Below are positions 1 to 7,594 of a DNA stretch of 10,173 nucleotides, piece by piece (the first letter of the stretch is position 1; each line of letters begins with the position of its first letter). Under the pieces are notes generated by a model. That model was not told the DNA's origin. It was given only the letters and a program-made list of their open reading frames with translations, and ran no database searches. The stretch spans positions 1 to 10,173 of the forward strand of contig JANBTH010000878.1 of NCBI GenBank assembly GCA_027578815.1, in the 5' to 3' direction. Both the position numbers and the translations under genes were made by a program. Source of the stretch: Coemansia sp. RSA 1804. Lineage: Eukaryota; Kickxellomycota; Kickxellomycetes; Kickxellales; Kickxellaceae.

Positions 1-1330
1 GTTTTTGTACTGCAGAGGCACTCTGGACATATCTTCCATATTATGGATGTCTATGTATAGAGCTCTCTCGTGCCACAGTAAATTTATATTAAATTATATT
101 TGAATAACGATACCACATTATTCAGGACATAATATAATATATTGTTATAATCGACTAAAGATATATTGCAAAAAGGCATACCATTCAAATGAGAATGCTA
201 AAACCTTGACAAAAAATAATTGTTATATATAGTTTTATCCCAGTACATATGTTGCTTAATATGGTTGTAGGCACATTGAAAAGAGCTACAATTCAGCTGT
301 CTTTTACTAGGCATTGAATTGTTTGTCCCTATATTCAAATTGGCTATTGTCAGCACCTTATACTACTTTTCGTCTTGTCAAATGTATCGCATTTCTTAGT
401 TTCGACATCTCTAATCCTACATGCCTTCTAATATCTTCTTTGCATGTGTTTAATCTCACCCGTAGTTTAATACCTGTATTTTTAATTTTCTTGTTCATAT
501 TGGGTTTCTTTACACTCTTCTGGAAGGTATGGACAAAAAATAGTATGCTTTTGCTTGTAATAAAGCAGAGTGAAGCTTTGGATGTATTGACTGCAAATGC
601 AAAATAATAGAAGAAAAATAGACAGATTAGAGAAAAAGATAATGAGCAGAAGCGGCTGAACAGCAGTTTATGTTGTAAAAATTTGCAGACAAAAAAGTCA
701 CAACTCGGAAATATTTCTTCCACATTTTTAGCTTTATTTCATATTGAAATGCATATAAAGTTTGTTCATATGACATCCACATCTGATTTTCTTTCAATAC
801 CCGAAACAAACTTGTAAAGAGTTCTGCGAATGTAGTTTGCCCTTTAAAAAGGTTGTAGAGCATGCACTTGCAAGACCCAGTATGTTGTTCATAAGGAAGC
901 TTTACGTATAGTTAATGAAGCATAATTATATAGACATTAATGGTTTGTATTTATTTCAAGAAAAATACAGAACTGCTACCAAGAAAAAGAATTATCATCT
1001 ATATGTATCCACACTTTAGACGGATCTGTTGCACTCGTACGAGCCTGATAATTACATTCTCCACTAGTTGTTCATTGCTAAATGTTTTATGTATTTTTCT
1101 TACTCGACGTTATCACGAATCATTTCATTTTTATTTCAATAATCCCTTTTTACCTCCACCTTCTATCCCGACAAAATTCCTAGTCCTAAGTGCTTCCATC
1201 ATTTTGGTTCCTTCCCTTCTTCTTTCCAAAGAATTTATAATACCTCTAGTTCTACTTCTGATACTGGCACTTAGACTACTGGCTAGGTTTCTTGCAGTAT
1301 CTTTAGAAGGCTTTACCATTGTCAAATAAA
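1..1330. other. AT-rich stretch without a recognisable gene
   Basis: Several open frames of 60 to 130 codons occur on both strands and overlap one another, as expected by chance in AT-rich DNA. None shows a motif I recognise. The plus frames at 314-607 and 940-1329 are rich in Leu, Ile, Phe and Ser because the plus strand is pyrimidine-rich, so their hydrophobicity is probably a composition artefact. The complementary minus-strand frames are basic and purine-rich (see Findings). No tRNA or rRNA is seen. Confidence 0.5.
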
Positions 1331-2200
1331 TGTTAATAGGGCTTGGAATATCCTGTCTATAAGTATAAAATAATAAATGAAAAGAAAAATTATGTGAAGT
1401 AAAACAAAATGGTCAAGGACGGCCAAACAGCACTTCTTATAATGAAAATCCCCACCTCAAACTCTATAATCTACATGCATTCTCTTCTGAATCGTCATCT
1501 GATTGTATCCCCGTTGGGAAAGAACATGATTATTTTTGACTTGCTTGCTCATGCTTATCAATATCCGAAATGATCTTGTGAAGTTTTTAATAAAGAAATT
1601 AGTCAGATGCCCCATCAGCATCCAATTTTAAAGTAAACTCCGTGTTTTGGATTTTAGAAAGTTTTTGATACACGTTGACATAAACGACTGCTGATACTAG
1701 TCAGGCAATAGGCTAATCGGATAGCAGAGCTCAACTGGTTTTTGTTAAGAGCCTCATGATACTCGCCAGAAATCGATCTCTAAGAAACCCAGCAAGTGGC
1801 CCTTCTTTCAAGCTGAAAACTGGTAGTAAGTATGAATAAAGCAAACATGTGCAGTTTGGGTAGTTCAAAGCCTGCTGAGCCGTTTGAAGCATTCAAATGA
1901 CACATTCGCAATCGATAGTGCTGAATGATTTAAATAGGCAGACCGATGACAGAATCCAACATGCTCTTTTATATTCGCTAGCCATCCCAAATGAGGCGCC
2001 CAACACGCACTCAATAGAATATCGGCCAAAGTCCACAGAAGCAATGCTGGTTCTTTCACTTTAACACACTGCATTGGAACCAAAAACTGACAGCTGTTGA
2101 TGATTTACTGTCGATTATTATTGCTGGTTTTAAAGATTTCCTTTTTTGCCACGATAAACGCATGTTTTGGATGACTAACCTTTAGCTCTTTTTCCTGCAA
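1331..2200. other. Intergenic stretch, no feature recognised
   Basis: The only notable open frame is on the minus strand at 1865-2083 (72 codons). It has no recognisable motif and no supporting splice or promoter signals. I see no repeats, RNA genes or mobile-element ends here. Confidence 0.45.
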
Positions 2201-2860
2201 AAGCAAGGAGAATTAAATTTCTGGGCTGAAAATGTTGCGGCCATATTCTCCTTTGAATTTCTCTCCGTTGCTCTCTTGGCTTGAGAGAAGAGAAACACGC
2301 GGCAATTCTCTCACTTCATTGCCTGACAGCCATCCAATCCCCTGGCTCTGTTCAATTCTCCCCTCTTCCACGAGAATGTTTATTTTTCAGTCTCGCTACC
2401 GACAATTGTCCGCCACCCACCAACCACTGCACAGTATTTTAAAGGCTAAAGGAGAAAAAAGGTCCAGAGCGTCATTGCCCTACTTTTGTGTTCCATCCAT
2501 TTGTGGTATTCATTGTCTGTCATTCAATGCACTCCAAACGAGTAGTTCTCTGCCTCTGAACGTGAGTAATAACCGCACTTGTGCGCACAGCATTCCTTGG
2601 TAAACTGTCAAAAGGGCTGCTCTCTCTTATGTTGTTCTCTTGGCTTTTTGTCGTTATTTCTTTTCGCTTATTTCATTTCATTTGATTTATGCGCTATTGC
2701 GTCGTTACGCTGCATTCTGAGAGTCAATCGCTTTCTTTACGCTTTTATCTTACCGTGTTTTCATCTTGGATCATTGCGAGCTCTGGCGACACAGGTCTTC
2801 TGTCACTCCCGATCTTCAGAACACAGAAATAAACGCTTTTATTCCTCATTTGCTTCAGAG
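2201..2860. promoter_or_regulatory. Pyrimidine-rich upstream region with clustered GAGAAT/ATTCTC motifs
   Basis: This stretch lies upstream of the deaminase-like gene. The hexamer GAGAAT or its complement appears at 2208, 2245, 2305, 2355 and 2372, embedded in TCTC-rich sequence. A CCAAT pentamer is at 2334-2338, and a TTATCT (GATA-type) site is near 2746. A 123-codon plus frame (2232-2603) crosses the region but has low-complexity Ser/Leu/Pro composition and no known motif, so I do not call it a gene. Regulatory function is inferred only from motif clustering. Confidence 0.25.
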
Positions 2861-2861
2861 A

Positions 2862-2869
2862 TATAAATA
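2862..2869 (+). promoter_or_regulatory. TATA box candidate for the deaminase-like gene
   Basis: TATAAATA lies about 150 bp upstream of the ATG at 3018, in a short purine-rich context. A GATA-type TTATCT site is between it and the start codon, near 2964. Spacing suits a 5' leader of about 120 nt. A chance match is possible because the region is AT-rich. Confidence 0.4.
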
Positions 2870-3017
2870 CCAAGGCCCCTGTCTCTTTTCGTAACAAAAG
2901 TCCGTTTATTCTATCTGCTAATTCTCCGATAATATTAAAGCGCTGGTTTTCTCTCATCTCTCTTATCTTTCCATTGCCAGATCGTTTCAGGCGATTGACT
3001 TTTTTGGCTAGAAACAA

Positions 3018-3545
3018 ATGGCCAGTCCAACAGACACTGTGCTGCCGTCGGAGCATCACAACTACAGAGTAATCGACAGCGACGACGGGTCGGAGGAAGT
3101 CGAGGCGCACATGGAGTTTATGGAGCTAGCCATCCAGCAGGCCAGCAGAGCGCAGCCGATTGAGACGGCGTTCAGCGTAGGGTCGCTCTTGGTAAATGGG
3201 CGGCAGATCATTGCCACCGGGTATTCGCGCGAACTTCCAGGCAACACACACTCTGCACAATGCGCTATCGCAAAGTCAAAAACAGCCACGCAGTCGCACA
3301 TGGTCCGAGGGTCCGTGCTGTATTCGACAATGGAGCCCTGCTCATTCCGCCTATCCGGAAACACGCCCTGCTCCACGCACATAATCAATGCAGGCATCAA
3401 GCATGTCGTCATTGGTGTCAAAGAGCCCACGACGTTCTCCGATTGCCAGGGCGTCACACGGCTGTTGGAAGCCGGCATCGAAGTCACTCATCTAAAAATC
3501 CTTGAGGAGGAATGTCTCAAGCCAAACATACACCTTCTCACGTAG
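3018..3545 (+). CDS. Rib2/DRAP-type cytidine-deaminase-fold protein, probably catalytically altered
   Basis: The 175-aa product has the zinc-dependent cytidine/deoxycytidylate deaminase fold. It most resembles the deaminase part of fungal riboflavin-pathway Rib2-like proteins, with a GNTH...QCA segment at residues 75-82, MEPCS at 105-109, RLSGN at 111-115 and VKEPTTF at 134-140. Zinc ligands H78, C108 and C118 are present. Family members normally read His-Ala-Glu at the first motif, with Glu shuttling the proton; here it reads H78-S79-A80, so the catalytic acid is missing. The N-terminal 30 residues are acidic and variable. An in-frame TAG nine bases upstream of the ATG supports the start, and no intron is needed. 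It is convergent with BET4. It may be a pseudoenzyme or a partner of an active deaminase. The family call is firm; the substrate is unknown. Confidence 0.85.
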   Translation: MASPTDTVLPSEHHNYRVIDSDDGSEEVEAHMEFMELAIQQASRAQPIETAFSVGSLLVNGRQIIATGYSRELPGNTHSAQCAIAKSKTATQSHMVRGSVLYSTMEPCSFRLSGNTPCSTHIINAGIKHVVIGVKEPTTFSDCQGVTRLLEAGIEVTHLKILEEECLKPNIHLLT

Positions 3546-3605
3546 CAGGTTTTTTTCCCAATTCTTTCAAGCATGTCTATTTCCTTCTTCGCTTTTGGCC
3601 ACCGT

Positions 3606-3611
3606 AATAAA
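3606..3611 (+). terminator. Poly(A) signal of the deaminase-like gene
   Basis: AATAAA occurs 61 nt after the stop codon at 3545, a normal distance for a fungal 3' UTR. It lies only 8 bp from the opposing signal used by BET4. Confidence 0.55.
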
Positions 3612-3618
3612 GGGCCAT

Positions 3619-3624
3619 TTTATT
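3619..3624 (-). terminator. Poly(A) signal of BET4
   Basis: The plus strand reads TTTATT, giving AATAAA on the minus strand about 70 nt beyond the BET4 stop at 3693. It sits next to the plus-strand signal, so the two convergent transcripts probably overlap at their 3' ends. Confidence 0.55.
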
Positions 3625-3692
3625 GCTTTATAACAGAATACAAACAAGCAAACCACTGTAGCGGTTGGCAGCCATGCATACGATCCTTGCTT

Positions 3693-4825
3693 TCACAGCC
3701 CCCAGCGCATGCTCAGACTCTTGCTCATGTCTCTGTATTTGCCGACATGGTATGTGTCAATCTGCTCTAGCCTTTCTAACGTAGCAAGGCACTCTTTCTT
3801 GCGCTCGTCATCCACCAAATGCGGCGCAATCTTCTCCAGCGCAACAAGCGTCTCTACAAGCTCAACCATCGGCCGCTTGCTGTCTTCCTCCAGATCCAGC
3901 AGTTCACGGATCGCCGCCACTTTATCGCGCAACAGCTTCTGCTTTTCGCACTCGTCCTTTTGCACGTCCAACAGCCAGTCGTAGTACAGCCACCCGTTCT
4001 GGTCGTCAGGATCGGTGTATATTGCGTTGAGGATCATGTCAAACTCCCTTTTCAGCACCTCCTGCTGCTCTAGAGCACCACCAGCCTTTTGCATGATTGC
4101 CGGGAGCAGCTTGCTTCTGTTATGCCATGCCGAATGGTTTGCGCAATCCTTATTGATCTGGTCTGTCGTAAATGCAAACTCACTCGCATCGACATCGTCT
4201 CTTTGCGTATCGGTGTCAAGCGACTCCTTCATGCGTGCAACAACAAACCGTCTGTAGTCCCAGCCGTGGTAGTTGCGCGCATCGTACGAAAGAAGTTTGG
4301 CAACCAGTGCAAGCTCTCCCTTCCATGCAGGTGTTGGCAACGACCTGAGCGCCCACACGCGGTGATACCACATCCAGTAGCTCTTTATGTTCTTCAAAAT
4401 AATCTCCAGCAAGAACGCCAACTCCTTCTCCAGCATCGCCTGCCGCTGCTCGTCGTCCTGCCACTCAGGCAGATTTGCAAATATCTCGCGCCGATAGTTC
4501 CACACCGTGTGCAGCTCCGTATTGAGTTCGAGCAGCCGATGCGTTGCCTCCAATGTTTCGCGCGTGTACACACCTTGCGCCTTGTTCTGCATGACAAGGT
4601 CATTTAGCGCGCAGTATTTTTCCACACGCTGTCGGTTCTGCTCCTTTTCGTCAACCGTAGCCTCCTTTGCCGCCTGGCGCCGTCGTCCATGCTATTTGTT
4701 TATTCATTTATACAATTGACACAGTTCTTGTTGCTGAGTAGAAATAGAGAACATAACGTTGCATGTATGCTATGCGTCGACAAAACAGGATGTGCATTTA
4801 GCGCATAGTCGCATTTGCTTACCAT
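3693..4825 (-). CDS. BET4: Rab geranylgeranyltransferase alpha subunit, two exons
   Basis: With Bet2 (beta) and the Rab escort protein, this subunit attaches geranylgeranyl groups to C-terminal cysteines of Rab GTPases in the cytosol. Five PPTA-type helical repeats are visible, marked by VWNYRR, MWYHRVW, GWDYRR, AWHNRS and GWLYYDW. In the spliced protein of 333 aa they start near residues 64, 108, 144, 189 and 234. Exon 2 (4691 down to 3693) has no ATG; its open frame begins HGRRRQ right after a TAG. Exon 1 supplies only the ATG (4825-4823), joined across a GTAAGC...TAG intron. The resulting MHGR start matches the conserved start of this family (human and yeast begin MHG). Length is close to yeast Bet4. 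There is no C-terminal LRR domain, as is usual in fungi. Family and start are both well supported. Confidence 0.93.
4692..4822 (-). other. BET4: BET4 intron immediately after the start codon
   Basis: The donor GTAAGC begins at 4822, directly after the ATG, and the acceptor ...AAATAG ends at 4692. The length is 131 nt, not a multiple of three. No clear branch-point consensus is seen. If the intron were retained, the ATG would read an unrelated 41-codon peptide ending in TAA at 4702-4700. The out-of-frame ATG at 4690-4688, overlapping the acceptor exon, would not restore the protein. Confidence 0.85.
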
Positions 4826-5081
4826 TTTTCAATTAAAAGGGTGTGTAATAAGCTTGGAGAGTTGAGGCCAAATGTGAATTCTATGCACTTTATAACAACA
4901 ACTAGCAAAAGAAAAAAGGTAAGAAAGGGGAGGGAAAAGAAAGCGTGATAGCAGCTGCTTTTCAAAATCCCACGTTTTCCATTTTTCACCAACAATCCAG
5001 ATAATCCAAGAACATCTGGTTCAGCAAGCGCTTCAAGCAAAGCAAAACAGCAAATAAGCATAGCAAGAGCTAGAAGAGACG
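4826..5081 (-). promoter_or_regulatory. Intergenic space between the RING gene and BET4
   Basis: These 256 bp must contain the 3' UTR of the RING gene and the promoter and leader of BET4, both on the minus strand. No canonical AATAAA is present on the minus strand. A pyrimidine-rich tract (minus strand, about 4910-4950) precedes the BET4 start. Minus-strand frames here are open for some distance but show no recognisable protein. Confidence 0.4.
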
Positions 5082-6290
5082 CTACGTCTTGGTCTTTGCA
5101 CGGCCAACCTTTGCAACGCGGAACTGCAGTACACGGATGTCGCGCGGACGTAAGGAGTGGCGGCAAACAGGACACCGTCTTGTCACCTGAGCCGCGCTCT
5201 GCACGCAACCTTCGCAGAAAACATGGCCGCATGGGTGAGCGAATACCGCCGGATCCGGGATATCCAAGCACACAGCACATTTGAACATGATACGCGACCG
5301 CTGTCCATGGCTGCCTCCTGGGCCGCCTTGTATGGCCGCGGAAGAGGCCCCGGTTGCGGATCCAGCGCCTGCCAATGTCGATGACACTGATGTGCCTGCC
5401 TCTACTCTGCTAATCTCTGCAATGCCCGATAGTCTAGATTGTCGTAGCCGCTTGTGTGTGGCTGACGCTCCTGCCTGGGGTCTGTCGGCATCCGACTCAC
5501 GCCTTGAGTGTCGTCGCTTTTCGGCTGCTGCAGATGTGACTGAGCTTGCTGCTGGCGCTGTTGTTGCTGCTGTCGAGCTTTCTGCGGATATTGGGCTTCT
5601 GCTGGCGCTGCCACTAACGGTGCTGTCGATAATCCGGGGTGTTCTCATTCGGCGGTGAATCCTCGGACTTAATTGCGTGTTGATTGAAATGAACTCGTCG
5701 ACTCCATCCACATGAAATCCAGTACTGCCTGTATCATGCCTTGACCCACCAAGCGCATCATCGTTGATAGTCAGCGGATCCCGGCGCAACGGGCCCTGAA
5801 CACCATTGCGACCTAGATGCACAGGCGTTTCCCCAGCAGTAGTACCATGCATCCACGAATATGGCTGTGTCGGTGTATGGAAGCTGTCGGAATAGTCGTC
5901 GTTCTCGCCGTCAGCTCCGTCGTTGGAATAGTCATTGGCCGACTCCTCGGTATCATCATTTCCATCATAATGGCCGCCAAGTCCAAGAGCATCATTTTCA
6001 TCTCCCTCGCCGTCCTCGTTGTAGAACTGCTGTCCCTCAGGGCTTGAAAACCCAGACTGGTGGTTTGCGGCATTCAGTGCTCGATGGCCTGATATTCTCA
6101 AGCCCATGTTTTCCGGGAGTATTCGCATCCAATGATTCATCGGTGGGTTCAGCGTGTTTAGCTCAGGTATCTGCTGGCCAGGCAGAACATCCGGCGGACG
6201 GTTAGGGTACTGTACATGGGTTTGCTGAGATGCCATTGGGTTGGCGGTCATATCATCACCGTTCTCTTGCTGTACAGTGTTTTGATTCAT
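5082..6290 (-). CDS. RING-finger E3 ubiquitin ligase, Slx8-like
   Basis: The 402-aa protein ends in a C3HC4 RING with ligands C338, C341, C354, H356, C359, C362, C373 and C376 (spacing 2-12-1-2-2-10-2). The CxxCLD...PCGHxFC...CPVCR pattern with a short tail beyond it resembles Slx8 SUMO-targeted ubiquitin ligases, which add ubiquitin to SUMO-modified proteins in the nucleus. Ahead of it are an acidic Asp/Asn/Glu/Gly tract (about 91-133), a Ser/Ala-rich low-complexity region (about 223-325) and basic clusters KRRHSRR (258-264) and HKRLRQSR (279-286) that could be nuclear localisation signals. DEFISI (198-203) is a weak candidate SUMO-interacting motif; no strong one is seen. An in-frame TAG two codons upstream of the ATG supports the start. 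RING identity is certain; the Slx8 assignment is inferred from pattern. Confidence 0.9.
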   Translation of the reverse strand: MNQNTVQQENGDDMTANPMASQQTHVQYPNRPPDVLPGQQIPELNTLNPPMNHWMRILPENMGLRISGHRALNAANHQSGFSSPEGQQFYNEDGEGDENDALGLGGHYDGNDDTEESANDYSNDGADGENDDYSDSFHTPTQPYSWMHGTTAGETPVHLGRNGVQGPLRRDPLTINDDALGGSRHDTGSTGFHVDGVDEFISINTQLSPRIHRRMRTPRIIDSTVSGSASRSPISAESSTAATTAPAASSVTSAAAEKRRHSRRESDADRPQAGASATHKRLRQSRLSGIAEISRVEAGTSVSSTLAGAGSATGASSAAIQGGPGGSHGQRSRIMFKCAVCLDIPDPAVFAHPCGHVFCEGCVQSAAQVTRRCPVCRHSLRPRDIRVLQFRVAKVGRAKTKT

Positions 6291-6377
6291 TGCCTCCTAA
6301 ACGCCTTGTAGTATCGCTTCCCTTCTCAGACCACCGTTTGCCGGCTACTAAAGCACGTAACTACAGAATATCGGAAA

Positions 6378-6573
6378 AAGGAGAAGAGAGAAAGAGACAT
6401 TCAAATTATAAACATAATGTAATAGTAATGCACACACATCCAGAAACCAAACGTTTCCCAGGGCTTGGTTCTCTGCGCAAGGTAAGGAAAATCGTCACTT
6501 TCCCTAGAGTATGGCGGGCATTGGTCATGTCATCTGACCAACTCTTTTTTACTCTCTCTCTTCTCTTCTCCTT
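6378..6573. repeat. 12-bp polypurine/polypyrimidine inverted repeat
   Basis: AAGGAGAAGAGA at 6378-6389 is the exact complement of TCTCTTCTCCTT at 6562-6573, with a 172-bp spacer. Both arms continue in purine- or pyrimidine-rich sequence that is no longer exactly paired. The composition alone makes some complementarity likely. Confidence 0.6.
6521..6541. promoter_or_regulatory. Perfect dyad TTGGTCA-N7-TGACCAA
   Basis: Two 7-bp arms (6521-6527 and 6535-6541) are perfect inverted complements around a 7-bp spacer. The left arm overlaps a minus-strand CCAAT core. The symmetry suits a dimeric DNA-binding protein. It lies 230 bp upstream of the RING start and 140 bp upstream of the gag-like start. 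Confidence 0.4.
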
Positions 6574-6681
6574 ATCATAAAAACAAAACCAGCCAATCAC
6601 AGGGCTGCAAAGACAAGTAAAAGAGTAAAAAAAATACGTTTACTGCCGTACATTAGAAAGCGAATTTATCTGTGTCTGCCA

Positions 6682-7116
6682 ATGCCAGTTCAGGTCGTTC
6701 CAAGAGAACCACCCGACCGCAGGTCCTACTGCAACGTGGTAGGGCAAGCAGCACCCAGGAAGAAGCCCAATCGCCAGGGTGCTATGATAAAGGAAGAACC
6801 CAAAGTACTCTTTATCAACACGGGCCGTCTGATAGCAAAGGCTAACACTCTAGTGAACCAGCATGTCAGAGAGGCTACTGGGCAACCTGGCATTATGTAC
6901 CGCCAGGTGGAACCACCAGGGTATGCGATCATCTGCAGCTCCAATGAACAGATGGCAAAGCTACAAATAAGCCCCGTAAAGCTAGAAAACAAGTGGTACA
7001 AATGGAGCACAGCCTCAGGATGTGTTTTCTACAACCTGCTTATTGTCCCCAAATACTACAATGAGTGTCACACTTGTATCTGCGGCACACATTTTAGCTG
7101 TGTTTACAGCTTGTGA
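6682..7116 (+). CDS. Retroelement gag-like protein, truncated in its zinc knuckle
   Basis: The 144-aa product is not a known housekeeping protein. Its layout recalls ORF1/Gag proteins of fungal retroelements. There is a Pro/Arg-rich start with a SYCNVVGQA segment (15-23), then a compact region with an RRM-like rhythm ending in ENKWYKW (about 45-110). Near the C-terminus CHTCICGTH begins a CCHC knuckle (C-x2-C-x4-H), but Tyr stands where the last Cys is expected, and a stop follows three codons after that Tyr. GC content is higher than in the flanks. No reverse transcriptase or integrase remnant follows. It could be a decayed element or a domesticated Gag-derived gene. The ATG context and an upstream CCAAT box permit expression. 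The family call is pattern-based and only moderate. Confidence 0.45.
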   Translation: MPVQVVPREPPDRRSYCNVVGQAAPRKKPNRQGAMIKEEPKVLFINTGRLIAKANTLVNQHVREATGQPGIMYRQVEPPGYAIICSSNEQMAKLQISPVKLENKWYKWSTASGCVFYNLLIVPKYYNECHTCICGTHFSCVYSL

Positions 7117-7465
7117 TAACATCTGCGCTGTCACGTGATTTTAGCGAAGATTAAATCATAAGGGAATTTAGCCCTGATTACAGCTGGTCTAATAACAGGA
7201 CAGTTAAATACCCTGACGGAGACATCGCAAGTTATTACTTTCTTTCTTTTCCTTAGTTTATTTTAGTTTTATTCTTATTATAAACAGAGAAATATCATAC
7301 TCTAAGTTCCTCCTCCTCCTCAGTCTAGTTCTTTACATCCTTCTTGTCCTTTCTGGGCAATAACAGTTGTTCTGTGGACCATTTTTGCCATATGCGCAGA
7401 GGCAAAAGAGCATGGTGAGGGCATCATCTGCTTTAAGTTCAGTAACAGTGGAAATTATCTAAAAT
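7117..7465. other. Intergenic stretch, nothing assigned
   Basis: No open frame of note is present. A CACGTG E-box lies near 7132, and a short (TCC)n run at about 7308-7321 is the only simple repeat. No reverse-transcriptase or integrase motif is readable downstream of the gag-like frame in any frame. Confidence 0.5.
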
Positions 7466-7475
7466 TATAAATATA
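7466..7475 (+). promoter_or_regulatory. TATA box candidate ahead of the structured RNA
   Basis: TATAAATATA is placed so that initiation 30 nt downstream would fall near 7496, just before the predicted RNA fold. A second TATAAATA at 7501-7508 is too close to the fold to serve it. AT-rich context lowers confidence. Confidence 0.25.
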
Positions 7476-7513
7476 TTGGAAATATTAATTATTAATCAAG
7501 TATAAATAGAAAG

Positions 7514-7580
7514 GGATCTGCCCTCAAGGCTCTGAAAGAGTCGACTTTTGGTAGCTTGCACTGAAAGTGGGGGCGGATCC
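7514..7580 (+). ncRNA. Putative structured RNA with a three-way junction
   Basis: By hand pairing, a 13-bp closing helix (7514-7526 with 7568-7580) includes two G-U wobbles that favour the plus-strand RNA. It encloses a 6-bp hairpin (7528-7533/7537-7542, loop GAA) and an 8-bp hairpin (7545-7552/7560-7567, 7-nt loop AGCTTGC). Only three nucleotides remain unpaired at the junction (7527, 7543, 7544). It does not match tRNA, hammerhead or 5S patterns. No reading frame is open across it. A six-T run at 7617-7622 could terminate Pol III. The pairing is seen directly; that it is a functional RNA is inferred. Confidence 0.35.
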
Positions 7581-7594
7581 TGAGGGAGGTTTCG

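Larger units (their letters stand above)
6291..6681. promoter_or_regulatory. Divergent promoter region
   Basis: This 391-bp space separates the RING gene (minus) from the gag-like frame (plus). It holds a CCAAT box at 6593-6597 (plus, 85 bp before the 6682 ATG), ATTGG at 6520-6524 (CCAAT on the minus strand), a perfect dyad at 6521-6541 and a polypurine inverted repeat. Whether the plus-side gene uses it is uncertain, because that gene may be a decayed mobile-element part. Confidence 0.45.

Noticed and set aside
2232..2603. 123-codon plus frame in the left arm
   Set aside because: Low-complexity Ser/Pro/Leu composition from TCTC-rich DNA, no motif, no splice or poly(A) support.
3062..3487. 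141-codon minus frame opposite the deaminase-like gene
   Set aside because: The plus frame carries the deaminase motifs; the minus frame is its shadow.
3719..4719. Several open frames of 70 to 172 codons antisense to BET4
   Set aside because: They are mirror effects of the well-supported BET4 coding frame and have no recognisable motif.
5281..6205. Open plus-strand frames of 76 to 125 codons across the RING gene
   Set aside because: They lie opposite low-complexity Ala/Ser/Asp coding sequence, which gives long antisense frames by composition.
6291..6298. AGGAGG-like Shine-Dalgarno sequence just before the RING start
   Set aside because: The genes are eukaryotic (intron, AATAAA signals, protein families), so a bacterial ribosome site is a chance match.
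7308..7321. (TCC)n run as a splice-site tract
   Set aside because: It is followed by CAG, but no open frame or donor fits it; a simple microsatellite is the plainer reading.
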